Origin: JBFXEO01 sp050180015
GTDB lineage: Bacteria > Bacteroidota > Bacteroidia > Bacteroidales > Tenuifilaceae
Length of the DNA stretch: 15,731 bases
Reading direction: 5' to 3'
Assembly (NCBI GenBank): GCA_050180015.1
Contig: JBFXEO010000046.1
Coordinates: 1 to 15,731, forward strand
Shown: one piece after another, positions 1 through 7,113 of the stretch
How positions within the stretch are numbered: position 1 is the first letter of the stretch
Layout of the letters: every line of letters starts with the position of its first letter
The notes under the pieces: generated by a model
Database searches by the model: none
Seen by the model: the letters and a program-made list of their open reading frames with translations, nothing else
What the model was told of the DNA's origin: nothing
Program-made: the position numbers and the translations under genes

Positions 1-860
1 ACAAAAATATTTTCCCATTTCTCGGAACGAAGCGTGTATTTATCGGTTGGAATGTAGTTCAAATCATCACCCATGCCACTGCGTGCAACATAATCGGCAC
101 CCATATTTACTGGAATGATAGTTAGCAAATCGAAGGGAAGTTCGCGTCCATCGTACGAGATTAGTTTCTTTGCCCCGTCGTCAACCCGTTCTAGGTAAAA
201 ATCCGGAACAATTTGGATATTCTTTTCCGTGAGTAGTTCGCCCAGCATTTTTGTTGCTTTTGGCTTTGTAAAAGCACCCGAAAGGGGCGTGGAGAAATAG
301 ATGTTAACTCTATCGCGTATGCCTTTTTTTACAAAGAATTCATCGGCCAAAAAGGAGAATTCAAGCGGAGCAACAGGACATTTGAAAGGCATTTCGGCAA
401 TATTAATTACCATATTCCCGCCTTCCCACGTTTTAAGAAAGTTTTGCAGGGCTATTGCTCCCTCATGGGTATAGAAATCGAAAATGCTCTTCTTCCATTC
501 CTTCCCCTGTAATCCTGGCGTTTCCGCCGGTTTAATGTGAGTACCTGTGGATATAATCAGAAAATCGTACTCTAGGGTTTGCCCGTTGGCCAGGAGAACC
601 TTGTTGTTGTCGGGTTCAACCTTATCAATACCGTTAATAATAAACTTTACGCCAGCCGGAATAAATCCTGCTTTGGGTTTCACCACATCGTGTTTGTTGT
701 AAATGCCAAAAGGTATAAACAAAAACCCGGGTTGGTAGTAGTGGTTGGGCTCTTTATCAACTATGGTAATATCCCATTCATCCCGATCCAATGCTTTTCG
801 GAGCTTGTTTGCCATTATTGTACCACCTGTACCGGCACCTAGTATTACTATTCTCTTCAT
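1..860 (-). CDS. FAD-dependent oxidoreductase, sulfide:quinone oxidoreductase-like (3' end outside window)
   Basis: Open frame from ATG at 860 running leftward off the window; 286 complete codons are visible and the C-terminus is missing. The N-terminus has the dinucleotide-binding Rossmann motif (VILGAGTGG, residues 5-13), followed by an acidic residue ending the second strand (IVDKEP). NHYYQPGF (39-46) and the FAD-domain strand LIISTGT (101-107) follow. Cys161 in FKCPVAPLEF sits where sulfide:quinone oxidoreductases carry one of their redox cysteines. The cysteine that many SQRs carry about 30 residues earlier is absent. The partner cysteine expected after residue 300 lies outside the window. 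By family, such enzymes oxidise sulfide or another reductant at the membrane face and pass electrons to quinone. The substrate here is inferred, and an NADH dehydrogenase-like role is possible. It is divergent from a Crp/Fnr regulator, which suggests redox control. Confidence 0.85.
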   Translation of the reverse strand, partial: MKRIVILGAGTGGTIMANKLRKALDRDEWDITIVDKEPNHYYQPGFLFIPFGIYNKHDVVKPKAGFIPAGVKFIINGIDKVEPDNNKVLLANGQTLEYDFLIISTGTHIKPAETPGLQGKEWKKSIFDFYTHEGAIALQNFLKTWEGGNMVINIAEMPFKCPVAPLEFSFLADEFFVKKGIRDRVNIYFSTPLSGAFTKPKATKMLGELLTEKNIQIVPDFYLERVDDGAKKLISYDGRELPFDLLTIIPVNMGADYVARSGMGDDLNYIPTDKYTLRSEKWENIF

Positions 861-942
861 TTTATGTTATTTTATAAGTTATTATCGAAAAATATTCATG
901 TAAAAATCCGTATTATTATTAAAAATTATAGCTTTACATGCG

Positions 943-956
943 TTGTTAAAAATCAA
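943..956. promoter_or_regulatory. FNR-box-like site 1
   Basis: TTGTT-AAAA-ATCAA matches the E. coli FNR/CRP-fold consensus TTGAT-N4-ATCAA at 9 of 10 specified bases. It lies in the divergent gap between the oxidoreductase (start 860) and the Crp/Fnr regulator (start 987). The region is AT-rich, so chance matches are easier than usual. Function is inferred from the sequence match and from the neighbouring regulator. Confidence 0.4.
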
Positions 957-958
957 AG

Positions 959-972
959 CTGATATATATCAA
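959..972. promoter_or_regulatory. FNR-box-like site 2
   Basis: CTGAT-ATAT-ATCAA is a 9 of 10 match to TTGAT-N4-ATCAA, and its inner 12 bases (960-971) are a perfect palindrome. It is centred 16 bp from site 1 and ends 14 bases before the regulator's ATG at 987. That position fits autorepression of the regulator, or action at a distance on the oxidoreductase. Binding is inferred. Confidence 0.5.
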
Positions 973-986
973 AATAGGTAGATGTA

Positions 987-1682
987 ATGGGTGGTATTTG
1001 TCCTAGTTTAAACTGTTCTGATTGTGGATTCCGATCCACCGTTTTTTCCTCGTTAACCAACGATCAGCTCGAAAAATTAACCGCTGGCAAGACCTTTAAA
1101 TCCGTTCCCAAGGGAACCATCATGGCCGGGCAGGGTGGTGATATTAATGGGTTTATATTTCTACGGTTGGGGTTGGCAAAGTTAACCCGAACAACTGACA
1201 ACGGCAGGGAACAAATTGTTGGCATTGCAACACCGAACGATTTTGTTGGCCTTCTCAGCCTTTTCTCCTCCAAAGTTTACCAGTATTCTATCATTGCCAT
1301 CGAAGATTCTGAGTATTGCTGTGTCGATTACGGTATTGTTAAAAAATTAATCGATGAAAACGGTGCGTTCGCCCATAGCTTGCTCGAAAAAATTTGCAGG
1401 GTTTCGGATGTATTGATAAATACGCGGCTCGACCTAGACCTGCGCCAGCTCCGGGGTAGGGTTGCCTTTATTATCAACTACTTTGCCAATGAGGTTTACC
1501 TTTCTAAAAAGTTTAATCTGCCCATATCGCGCAAAGAAATTGCCGAACTAATTGATATGCGCGTTGAGAATGTGGTGCGTATCCTCTCGGAGTTTCGTAA
1601 GGATAACATAATCAGGATTGAGGGAACAACCATCGAAATTGTTGATGAGGCAAAGCTCAAATGGGTTAAAGATCACGGGTAA
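987..1682 (+). CDS. Crp/Fnr-family transcriptional regulator with FNR-like cysteines
   Basis: A 231-residue protein with the Crp/Fnr plan. Residues about 20-130 form a cyclic-nucleotide-binding-type beta barrel, about 130-165 a dimerisation helix, and about 175-225 a winged helix. The helix-turn-helix is at 181-208 (SRKEIAELI...VENVVRIL), with Glu194 and Arg198 in the recognition helix as in DNA-contacting family members. Cysteines at 5, 10 and 13 precede the barrel. The pair C10-SD-C13 resembles FNR's C20-QD-C23, and Cys111 (with Cys112) falls in EDSEYCC, which aligns with FNR Cys122. A [4Fe-4S] oxygen or redox sensor is therefore plausible. The ATG at 982 is followed at once by TAA, so 987 is the start. 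It is divergent from the SQR-like gene and has two FNR-box-like sites just upstream. Cofactor and regulon are inferred. Confidence 0.9.
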   Translation: MGGICPSLNCSDCGFRSTVFSSLTNDQLEKLTAGKTFKSVPKGTIMAGQGGDINGFIFLRLGLAKLTRTTDNGREQIVGIATPNDFVGLLSLFSSKVYQYSIIAIEDSEYCCVDYGIVKKLIDENGAFAHSLLEKICRVSDVLINTRLDLDLRQLRGRVAFIINYFANEVYLSKKFNLPISRKEIAELIDMRVENVVRILSEFRKDNIIRIEGTTIEIVDEAKLKWVKDHG

Positions 1683-1721
1683 CCATACTACAAGAAACAT
1701 CAAGTTAATCCAGCACGCGAA

Positions 1722-2471
1722 TTAAACGCCTTTTATTTTCTTGGTCAACTCCGACGAAAAAACGAATTCGTTTAACTCCTTATTATCGCTATCCAGGATA
1801 TCGGTATTGGCTCCCTCCCACCACTTTTTCCCTTCATAAATAAAAATTACCTTATCGCCCATGCTTATCACCGAATTCATATCATGCGTATTAATAATTG
1901 TGGTGGTATCGTATTCCTCGGTAATTTCCCTGATCAGGTGATCAATTACTATGGATGTTTTGGGATCGAGGCCGGAGTTGGGTTCATCGCAGAATAAAAA
2001 TTCCGGATTCAGCGCTATTGCCCTTGCAATGGCAACCCTTTTTTTCATTCCACCGCTAATTTCTGCCGGATAAAGATGGTTTGCGTTGATGATGTTTACC
2101 CTTTTTAGGCAAAAGTTGACCCGGTCCAGCTTTTCCTCCTGACTTTTGTCGGTAAACATATCCAACGGAAACATCACATTTTCCTCAACGGTGTAGGAAT
2201 CAAAAAGGGCCGCCCCCTGAAAAAGCATTCCCATTCTTTTTCGGATTTCCTTCTTGCCGCTAAAGCTCAGCCGGTTAAAAAGAATATCGTTATAGTAAAT
2301 TTCGCCATCATCTACATCGTGCAGCCCCACAATTGATTTCAATAGAACCGTTTTGCCCGATCCGCTTTGCCCTATAATCAGATTTGTTTTCCCCTTTTCA
2401 AAAGTTGCGTTAATGTCGGTTAGTACAACTCTACCCTCAAACGACTTGGTAATGTGTTTTAAAGTAATCAC
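1722..2471 (-). CDS. mlaF: ABC transporter ATPase, MlaF-type (phospholipid trafficking)
   Basis: A 249-residue ABC ATPase with every expected motif: Walker A GQSGSGKT (34-41), Q-loop Gln85 within GMLFQGAALFDS, signature ISGGM (138-142), Walker B FLFCDEP with Asp162/Glu163, and switch His196 (NTHD). The sequence around the Q-loop and the ISGGMKKR signature is typical of the MlaF/Ttg2A branch, which powers phospholipid movement between inner and outer membranes together with MlaE and an MCE protein. The start is GTG at 2471. It overlaps the TGA stop of the upstream mlaE-type gene in a GTGA, so translation is probably coupled. No MCE-domain (MlaD) gene follows: the next gene, only 39 bases away, converges from the other strand. 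I see no clear terminator hairpin in that gap. Confidence 0.92.
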   Translation of the reverse strand: MITLKHITKSFEGRVVLTDINATFEKGKTNLIIGQSGSGKTVLLKSIVGLHDVDDGEIYYNDILFNRLSFSGKKEIRKRMGMLFQGAALFDSYTVEENVMFPLDMFTDKSQEEKLDRVNFCLKRVNIINANHLYPAEISGGMKKRVAIARAIALNPEFLFCDEPNSGLDPKTSIVIDHLIREITEEYDTTTIINTHDMNSVISMGDKVIFIYEGKKWWEGANTDILDSDNKELNEFVFSSELTKKIKGV

Positions 2472-3208
2472 GATAGTAAAAGTTGCGTTAAAATAAGGTT
2501 GAATAGCAGAATAAATACACTGCTGGTAACAACGGCCCTTGTACTTGCCCGGCCCACCTCCAACGAGCCCCCCTGAACCCGGTACCCATAAAATGCCGAT
2601 ATAGATGTAATTAAAAAAGCAAAAACTACTGTCTTTATAAGAGCGTAGGTAATGTAGTACGGAATAAAAGCGTACATAATCCCATCGACGTATGCCTGTG
2701 TTGTTACAACTCCCGTAAAAACGCCAACGAACCAGCCGCCAAACAGTCCAACCACGATGCTGAGCATTGTAAGGAATGGGTTAAAAAACATGGTTGCTAT
2801 AATTTTGGGCAAAATCAGGTAACCGGCAGAGTTTATGCCCATAATTTCCAGCGCATCAATTTGCTCGGTTACCCTCATGGTTCCAATCTCCGAGGCAATA
2901 TTGGAACCAACCTTACCGGCAAGGATTAATGCAATGATGGTCGATGAAAACTCTAAAAGAATGCTATCCCGGGTTGATAGCCCAATAAGGTACGATGGTA
3001 AAAAGGGATTCTCCGTATTGTAGGCAATTTGAAGAGTAAGAACGGCCCCCATAAATACCGAAATTATTGCAACAATTCCTATCGACTTAAACCCGAGTTT
3101 ATCTATCTCCTTAATGGTTAACGAATAGTAAAGTTTCGCCTTTTCCGGTTTCGAGAAAACCTTGAGAAGAAGCAAGACATATTCGCCGAATGTGTGGAAA
3201 ATTTTCAT
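2468..3208 (-). CDS. mlaE: ABC transporter permease, MlaE family
   Basis: A 246-residue, strongly hydrophobic protein with about five membrane segments (roughly residues 42-62, 83-102, 128-160, 185-212 and 226-246). It carries the family hallmark IASEIGTMRVTEQIDAL at 104-120, which marks MlaE/YrbE permeases. With MlaF it should form the inner-membrane core of a lipid transporter that maintains outer-membrane asymmetry. The ATG at 3208 is followed by an amphipathic N-terminal helix usual for the family, and the length is normal. It is the first gene of a two-gene unit, and its stop overlaps the MlaF start by four bases. A TAAATTTG promoter element lies 22 bases upstream on the same strand. Confidence 0.93.
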   Translation of the reverse strand: MKIFHTFGEYVLLLLKVFSKPEKAKLYYSLTIKEIDKLGFKSIGIVAIISVFMGAVLTLQIAYNTENPFLPSYLIGLSTRDSILLEFSSTIIALILAGKVGSNIASEIGTMRVTEQIDALEIMGINSAGYLILPKIIATMFFNPFLTMLSIVVGLFGGWFVGVFTGVVTTQAYVDGIMYAFIPYYITYALIKTVVFAFLITSISAFYGYRVQGGSLEVGRASTRAVVTSSVFILLFNLILTQLLLS

Positions 3209-3229
3209 CTATAAAAATTATTATCACTA

Positions 3230-3237
3230 CAAATTTA
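3230..3237 (-). promoter_or_regulatory. Putative -7 promoter element for mlaE-mlaF
   Basis: On the minus strand this reads TAAATTTG, a full match to the Bacteroidota -7 consensus TAnnTTTG, giving a short 5' UTR before the ATG at 3208. No TTTG -33 element is visible 19-21 bp upstream. The sequence TAAATTTGTAG recurs upstream of porP. Confidence 0.4.
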
Positions 3238-3345
3238 CTAAAAGAGTCTATCCTAAGCTCTGTTTATCAATTTTTGTATAAATTTAACAATGTTGCGATG
3301 CTGTTTACTGTATTTATTGTTTCCTTAGCGTACTCAAATTTTAAT

Positions 3346-3353
3346 TACGTTTG
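3346..3353 (+). promoter_or_regulatory. Putative -7 promoter element for mannose-1-phosphate guanylyltransferase
   Basis: TACGTTTG is a full match to TAnnTTTG and lies 22 bases before the chosen ATG at 3376. The nearest TTG upstream is too far away (26 bp spacer), so support comes from the -7 element and its position alone. Confidence 0.3.
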
Positions 3354-3375
3354 CATTCAATTTAAAAGCAGTCCA

Positions 3376-4467
3376 ATGATTGACAATAAGAATCTGTTCT
3401 GTGTAATTATGGCCGGAGGAATAGGCAGCCGGTTTTGGCCCCTAAGCCGGGTGTCGTGGCCAAAACAATTTATCGATATTTTGGGTACTGGTAAATCTCT
3501 ACTTCAGCAAACTTACGGCAGGATGATTAAAATTTGCCCCCCAGAGAATATACTGATTATCACCAGCAATTCATACCGGGATCTAGTGCTTGAGCAACTC
3601 CCCGGCATTAAACCCGATCAGGTTCTCCTTGAGCCCATGAGGCGTAATACGGCTCCCTGCATTGCCTACGCAACGTACAAAATTCAACTTAAAAACCCAA
3701 ATGCGGTAACCATTGTTGCACCTAGCGACCATTTAATCCTTAACGAGGATAAGTTTATCGATACAATAAACAGTGCTGTTGGTTTTGCCGATAGAAACGA
3801 TGCGTTGCTCACCCTTGGAATCAAACCCAGCAGGCCCGAAACGGGCTATGGCTATATACAAATCGATAAGCCAGTAAAAGCATCCCCGGGGTTACACAAA
3901 GTAAAAACATTCACCGAGAAACCCACCCTTGAACTAGCCAAAATATTCATGGATAGCGGTGAGTTTTTTTGGAATTCGGGCCTATTTGTATGGAAGATAT
4001 CCTCCATCGTTAAGGCGTTTGAGGTTCACCTGCCAGAAATAAGTTCCCTTTTCAGGGAGTCCGTACCCAGCTTTGAAACTTCCAGCGAAATCTCGGCTAT
4101 CGAAAAAACATATTCGGAATGCAGGAATGTTTCTATTGACTATGGAATAATGGAAAAGGCAGAGAATGTTTACGTTATTTGCTCCGAATTTGGTTGGTCC
4201 GACCTGGGAACATGGGGCTCTTTAAACACCCATTTACCTTGTGATAGGAATGGAAATGCCGTTTTATCCAAAAATGCAATGCTATATCAAACCACGCAAA
4301 CGCTTATTAGCGCAACAACCGGCAAGCTGGTTGTTGTACAAGGATTGAACGATTATATTGTGGTTGATACGGATGATGTCCTTCTCATTTGCCGGAAGCA
4401 GGACGAACAGCAGATTAAAAATTTTGTAAATGACATTCATCTTGAAAATGGGGAAATATATTTTTAA
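3376..4467 (+). CDS. manC: Mannose-1-phosphate guanylyltransferase (GDP-mannose synthesis)
   Basis: A 363-residue nucleotidyltransferase that joins GTP and mannose-1-phosphate to make GDP-mannose, the donor for mannose and fucose in surface polysaccharides and glycans. The N-terminal pyrophosphorylase signature is clear: VIMAGGIGSRFWPLSR (10-25), then PKQF (29-32) with the catalytic lysine. Later family motifs are VAPSDHL, the TFTEKP strand, EFFWNSGLFVW and SIDYGIMEK. Its length matches single-domain GMP enzymes, and it lacks the C-terminal phosphomannose isomerase domain of AlgA/ManC bifunctional forms. The open frame extends upstream to 3190, but those 62 extra residues are hydrophobic, unlike the family, and overlap mlaE. 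The ATG at 3376, just before the signature, is therefore preferred. It stands alone on the plus strand between divergent mlaE and the convergent gldN. Confidence 0.92.
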   Translation: MIDNKNLFCVIMAGGIGSRFWPLSRVSWPKQFIDILGTGKSLLQQTYGRMIKICPPENILIITSNSYRDLVLEQLPGIKPDQVLLEPMRRNTAPCIAYATYKIQLKNPNAVTIVAPSDHLILNEDKFIDTINSAVGFADRNDALLTLGIKPSRPETGYGYIQIDKPVKASPGLHKVKTFTEKPTLELAKIFMDSGEFFWNSGLFVWKISSIVKAFEVHLPEISSLFRESVPSFETSSEISAIEKTYSECRNVSIDYGIMEKAENVYVICSEFGWSDLGTWGSLNTHLPCDRNGNAVLSKNAMLYQTTQTLISATTGKLVVVQGLNDYIVVDTDDVLLICRKQDEQQIKNFVNDIHLENGEIYF

Positions 4468-4498
4468 TATGAGTTGGCTAAATTGCCAAAGCATAAAT

Positions 4499-4531
4499 AA
4501 TGGGAGGGAGGCATATTGCCGCCCTACCATT
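4499..4531. terminator. Bidirectional hairpin terminator between manC and gldN
   Basis: A 15-bp stem with 13 paired positions (left arm 4499-4513, loop TAT at 4514-4516, right arm 4517-4531) includes the GC-rich core AGGG/CCCT and GGCA/TGCC. A short T run (TTTT) follows on the plus strand and TTATTTATG on the minus strand. It sits in the 81-base convergent gap, so it can end transcription of both manC and the T9SS cluster. Confidence 0.7.
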
Positions 4532-4548
4532 TTCCCCATTAACAGGAC

Positions 4549-5430
4549 TTAATACTCCCAAAGATCGTGCTCTATATTGAATAAATCACTTTTAATTCTA
4601 TCCGATTCCTGCTGGTTTTGTACACCGCCAAAAGTATAGTCACTTATCAAACGGTTATCAAAAACATTCGATTCCCTAATTATATAAGATTCAAAGCGAC
4701 GCTTGAAAAAAACATCATCAAACGATATTCGTTGAGCATCATTAAATGAGTTAAAAACATCCGTATTGGCAAGAACAGTTCTTGCTTCAGGGAAATATAT
4801 CCAAAATAGCTGTATTCGGCTAATATCGCCTGTTTGTTCTTCGTCGCCTCCTGTATCGAGTATCCTCAAGGAATGCATAATGGGACAGACTCCAATAATT
4901 CTTACCTGTAACGTGGAATGTTGCTTGTCAAAAAACCATTCTTCCTTTACCAAAAGCTCTTTAATAGAACTCCACTTAATTTCGCCCTTAATTGTAACAT
5001 CAACCTCCTGTCCGTTCTCGTCGGTTTGTTTTTCAATCCTATCAACGGCCCCCATTTTTTGTAAAACCTGCTCGTAAGACATTCTTGTTGTAAACTCATC
5101 GTCCACATCTGGGTCATAAGCGGTAATCTCGTTATACTTAATTGCCCTAACCAACCGTTGGACCAAACTTTCTCTATCCTGCAATACCTGTGTGGGAAAA
5201 TACAAGGGATAGTTCATTTTCTGTCGCAAGTCAATAACGCGCCAAATACGTTTTGAGAACATAACATCTGCCTCACGTACATAGGGGTAGGGGATTGGCT
5301 GTCGTGCAGGAATGGTTTCCCGGGTATAGAACCCATCGTTAACCAAACTCTCCTTACGATCCTGTGCAGGTGCATAGTAAGAACTTGCAAGAACTGCTAA
5401 TCCTGAAATTACGATACTCAACTTTTTCAT
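4549..5430 (-). CDS. gldN: Type IX secretion system ring subunit GldN/PorN
   Basis: A 293-residue periplasmic protein with a Sec signal peptide (charged MKK, hydrophobic core to about residue 17, probable cleavage near APAQ at 20-23). The mature part contains motifs typical of GldN/PorN: SLVNDGFYTRETIPARQPIPYP near the N-terminus, EADVMFSKRIWRVIDLRQKMN, and a C-terminal region rich in FNSFNDAQRISFDDVFFKRRF. By family it joins the GldK/PorK lipoprotein to form the large periplasmic ring under the outer membrane, which is essential for secretion of C-terminal-domain cargo proteins. It is the last gene of the cluster, nine bases after gldM and followed by the terminator at 4499-4531. Function rests on both sequence and position. 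No Shine-Dalgarno sequence is visible. Confidence 0.95.
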   Translation of the reverse strand: MKKLSIVISGLAVLASSYYAPAQDRKESLVNDGFYTRETIPARQPIPYPYVREADVMFSKRIWRVIDLRQKMNYPLYFPTQVLQDRESLVQRLVRAIKYNEITAYDPDVDDEFTTRMSYEQVLQKMGAVDRIEKQTDENGQEVDVTIKGEIKWSSIKELLVKEEWFFDKQHSTLQVRIIGVCPIMHSLRILDTGGDEEQTGDISRIQLFWIYFPEARTVLANTDVFNSFNDAQRISFDDVFFKRRFESYIIRESNVFDNRLISDYTFGGVQNQQESDRIKSDLFNIEHDLWEY

Positions 5431-5439
5431 ATCGATGGT

Positions 5440-7080
5440 TTATCTAATCTTTAACACTAAATCGTTTAATTCAATTACATCGCCGCTGGGCCCAACCGCT
5501 TTAATATCTGTTACCGCAATTTGATTGCCCGGCCTTAAATTATTTACTATTCTTTTCTGATCATCGGTAAACCTGGAGCTGGTAGATTCCTTTTCCTGCA
5601 AAAAGCCACTTACTGTTGCTGAAAGTTTAAACCCAACCACCTTATACTTTAAATCGAAGTCAAAATCCTGCGGCATTTCAGCAATCAATCCCAGTGATGC
5701 TGCCAGCTGATTCTTTTCCACTGTCTTTCCTGTAACACCGATAATTCTGGGTAATGGCGGTGGAACTCTTTTTATGCGGAAAATTTTAGTTCCCATACTT
5801 TGCTTCCGCTTCCCCTCCATTTCAGCATAAACAGTAATTTCACAGGTTGTAACACCCGCCCCCGGTTGAACAATAAAACTTCCACCTCCAACTGGCTTAA
5901 TGGATCCCTTGCTTATGGTGGCGGATGTTTTGTCCGGCGAGATACCGGGAATAGAAATATCGACGGGGTTATCGACGCCCAAATATAGAACATTCATTTT
6001 GGTGGGCGCAATTACCACGTTGGGTTGTAAAACATTGTAGGTATGCTTAAAGGGCTTTTTAACAATATTACCGTCCGGGGCCTTCATTTCGATCAATCCA
6101 CTCCAAGTTGTTTGCCCCAAATTGCTAACTTTTTTAGAGTATTGCCCCTTCCCATTTTTAGAAACCGGAATTTCTTCCTCTCCGCCTTTAGAAAAGTAAT
6201 CGTACTCTTTTGTTGTAGAATTATACGTTGAGTCAACCCTGCAAAGGTATATCTTGGGTTTTTGTGTAGTATCCGAGGCTGCCAGGAAAACTTCTGCTTT
6301 AAATTCGCTCCCCTGAAAAACAATATTAGAACTCGGGATAACCGTTGCTGCCAAAACGTTAAATTTAAAATCAGAGGCCCCAATTTGCTGCAATAAATAA
6401 TTCAAAATTTCTGCCTCTGAATTTAAAACATCTACCTGAACCTTTGTAAGCTGTGGAATGACAGAAATTAATGGAATATGCTCAAACCGGGCACTTTCCC
6501 ATGTATTTACAGTTCCGTCCTCCTTTTTCTCAGGATCCCTGGTGTCCAGAATTCCCTTTATGGAGTTAATAAGCTCTGCGCCTTTTTGGGGATCGATTTG
6601 GCTTACAACATATTCACGAAAATCAATGATTTTTTTCTTTAGCTCAAATGCCTTTCCGTTTCCGTCCAATCCTATTAAAATTTTTGCAGCTACGTCGAGA
6701 TCATTTTTGCCTTCAATTTTTTCACTTATAACGTTACCATCAACAACTGCTGGAGTATCCTCCCCTTCCGAAGCCTTGACAATTTCTATTTTCAAATCCT
6801 GAACGTAGGAGTAAATCTCCCGGGCCTTTGCCTTAATTTCATCCGCCTTTTGTTTCCAAGGCCCTACTTTAATCGCATTAACAAGCATTGCATTATCGAA
6901 CTCAACATACAGCTTATCGTTTTTTATCTTGTAATTCTCCGTTGTTCTTGAAAGGCCATTATCCACCAAAACAAAAGCTTCAAGTACGTCTGATGATACA
7001 TTTAACGCAAGCATAGCCGTCAGCACGAGGTACATCATGCCTATCATTTTTTGCCTGGGAGTTTCTTTTCCGTGTGCCAT
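5440..7080 (-). CDS. gldM: Type IX secretion system motor/stator protein GldM/PorM
   Basis: A 546-residue protein beginning MAHGKETPRQKMIGMMYLVL, the very conserved GldM/PorM N-terminus. A single transmembrane helix (about 13-32) is followed by a long periplasmic part. Known homologues have four periplasmic domains: a helical D1, then three beta-rich domains that dimerise into a rod reaching the outer-membrane ring. Here the helical part covers about 35-235 and beta-rich sequence follows. With GldL it forms the proton-motive-force-driven rotary motor that energises secretion and, in gliding species, motility. Its length is slightly above the roughly 515 residues of studied homologues. It starts 33 bases after gldL and stops nine bases before gldN, so the genes are surely co-transcribed. 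Confidence 0.96.
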   Translation of the reverse strand: MAHGKETPRQKMIGMMYLVLTAMLALNVSSDVLEAFVLVDNGLSRTTENYKIKNDKLYVEFDNAMLVNAIKVGPWKQKADEIKAKAREIYSYVQDLKIEIVKASEGEDTPAVVDGNVISEKIEGKNDLDVAAKILIGLDGNGKAFELKKKIIDFREYVVSQIDPQKGAELINSIKGILDTRDPEKKEDGTVNTWESARFEHIPLISVIPQLTKVQVDVLNSEAEILNYLLQQIGASDFKFNVLAATVIPSSNIVFQGSEFKAEVFLAASDTTQKPKIYLCRVDSTYNSTTKEYDYFSKGGEEEIPVSKNGKGQYSKKVSNLGQTTWSGLIEMKAPDGNIVKKPFKHTYNVLQPNVVIAPTKMNVLYLGVDNPVDISIPGISPDKTSATISKGSIKPVGGGSFIVQPGAGVTTCEITVYAEMEGKRKQSMGTKIFRIKRVPPPLPRIIGVTGKTVEKNQLAASLGLIAEMPQDFDFDLKYKVVGFKLSATVSGFLQEKESTSSRFTDDQKRIVNNLRPGNQIAVTDIKAVGPSGDVIELNDLVLKIR

Positions 7081-7113
7081 AGACTATTAAATGAGTCCGA
7101 GTAGATGCAACTT

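Noticed and set aside
1683..1721. Terminator between the convergent regulator and mlaF genes
   Set aside because: No inverted repeat of useful length can be found in these 39 bases.
3190..3375. Upstream extension of the manC reading frame by 62 codons
   Set aside because: The extra residues are hydrophobic, do not resemble the family, and overlap the mlaE start. The conserved nucleotidyltransferase signature begins a few residues after the ATG at 3376.
4282..4539. 85-codon minus-strand open frame overlapping the end of manC
   Set aside because: It lies antisense to conserved manC codons and the terminator hairpin, and shows no family motif.
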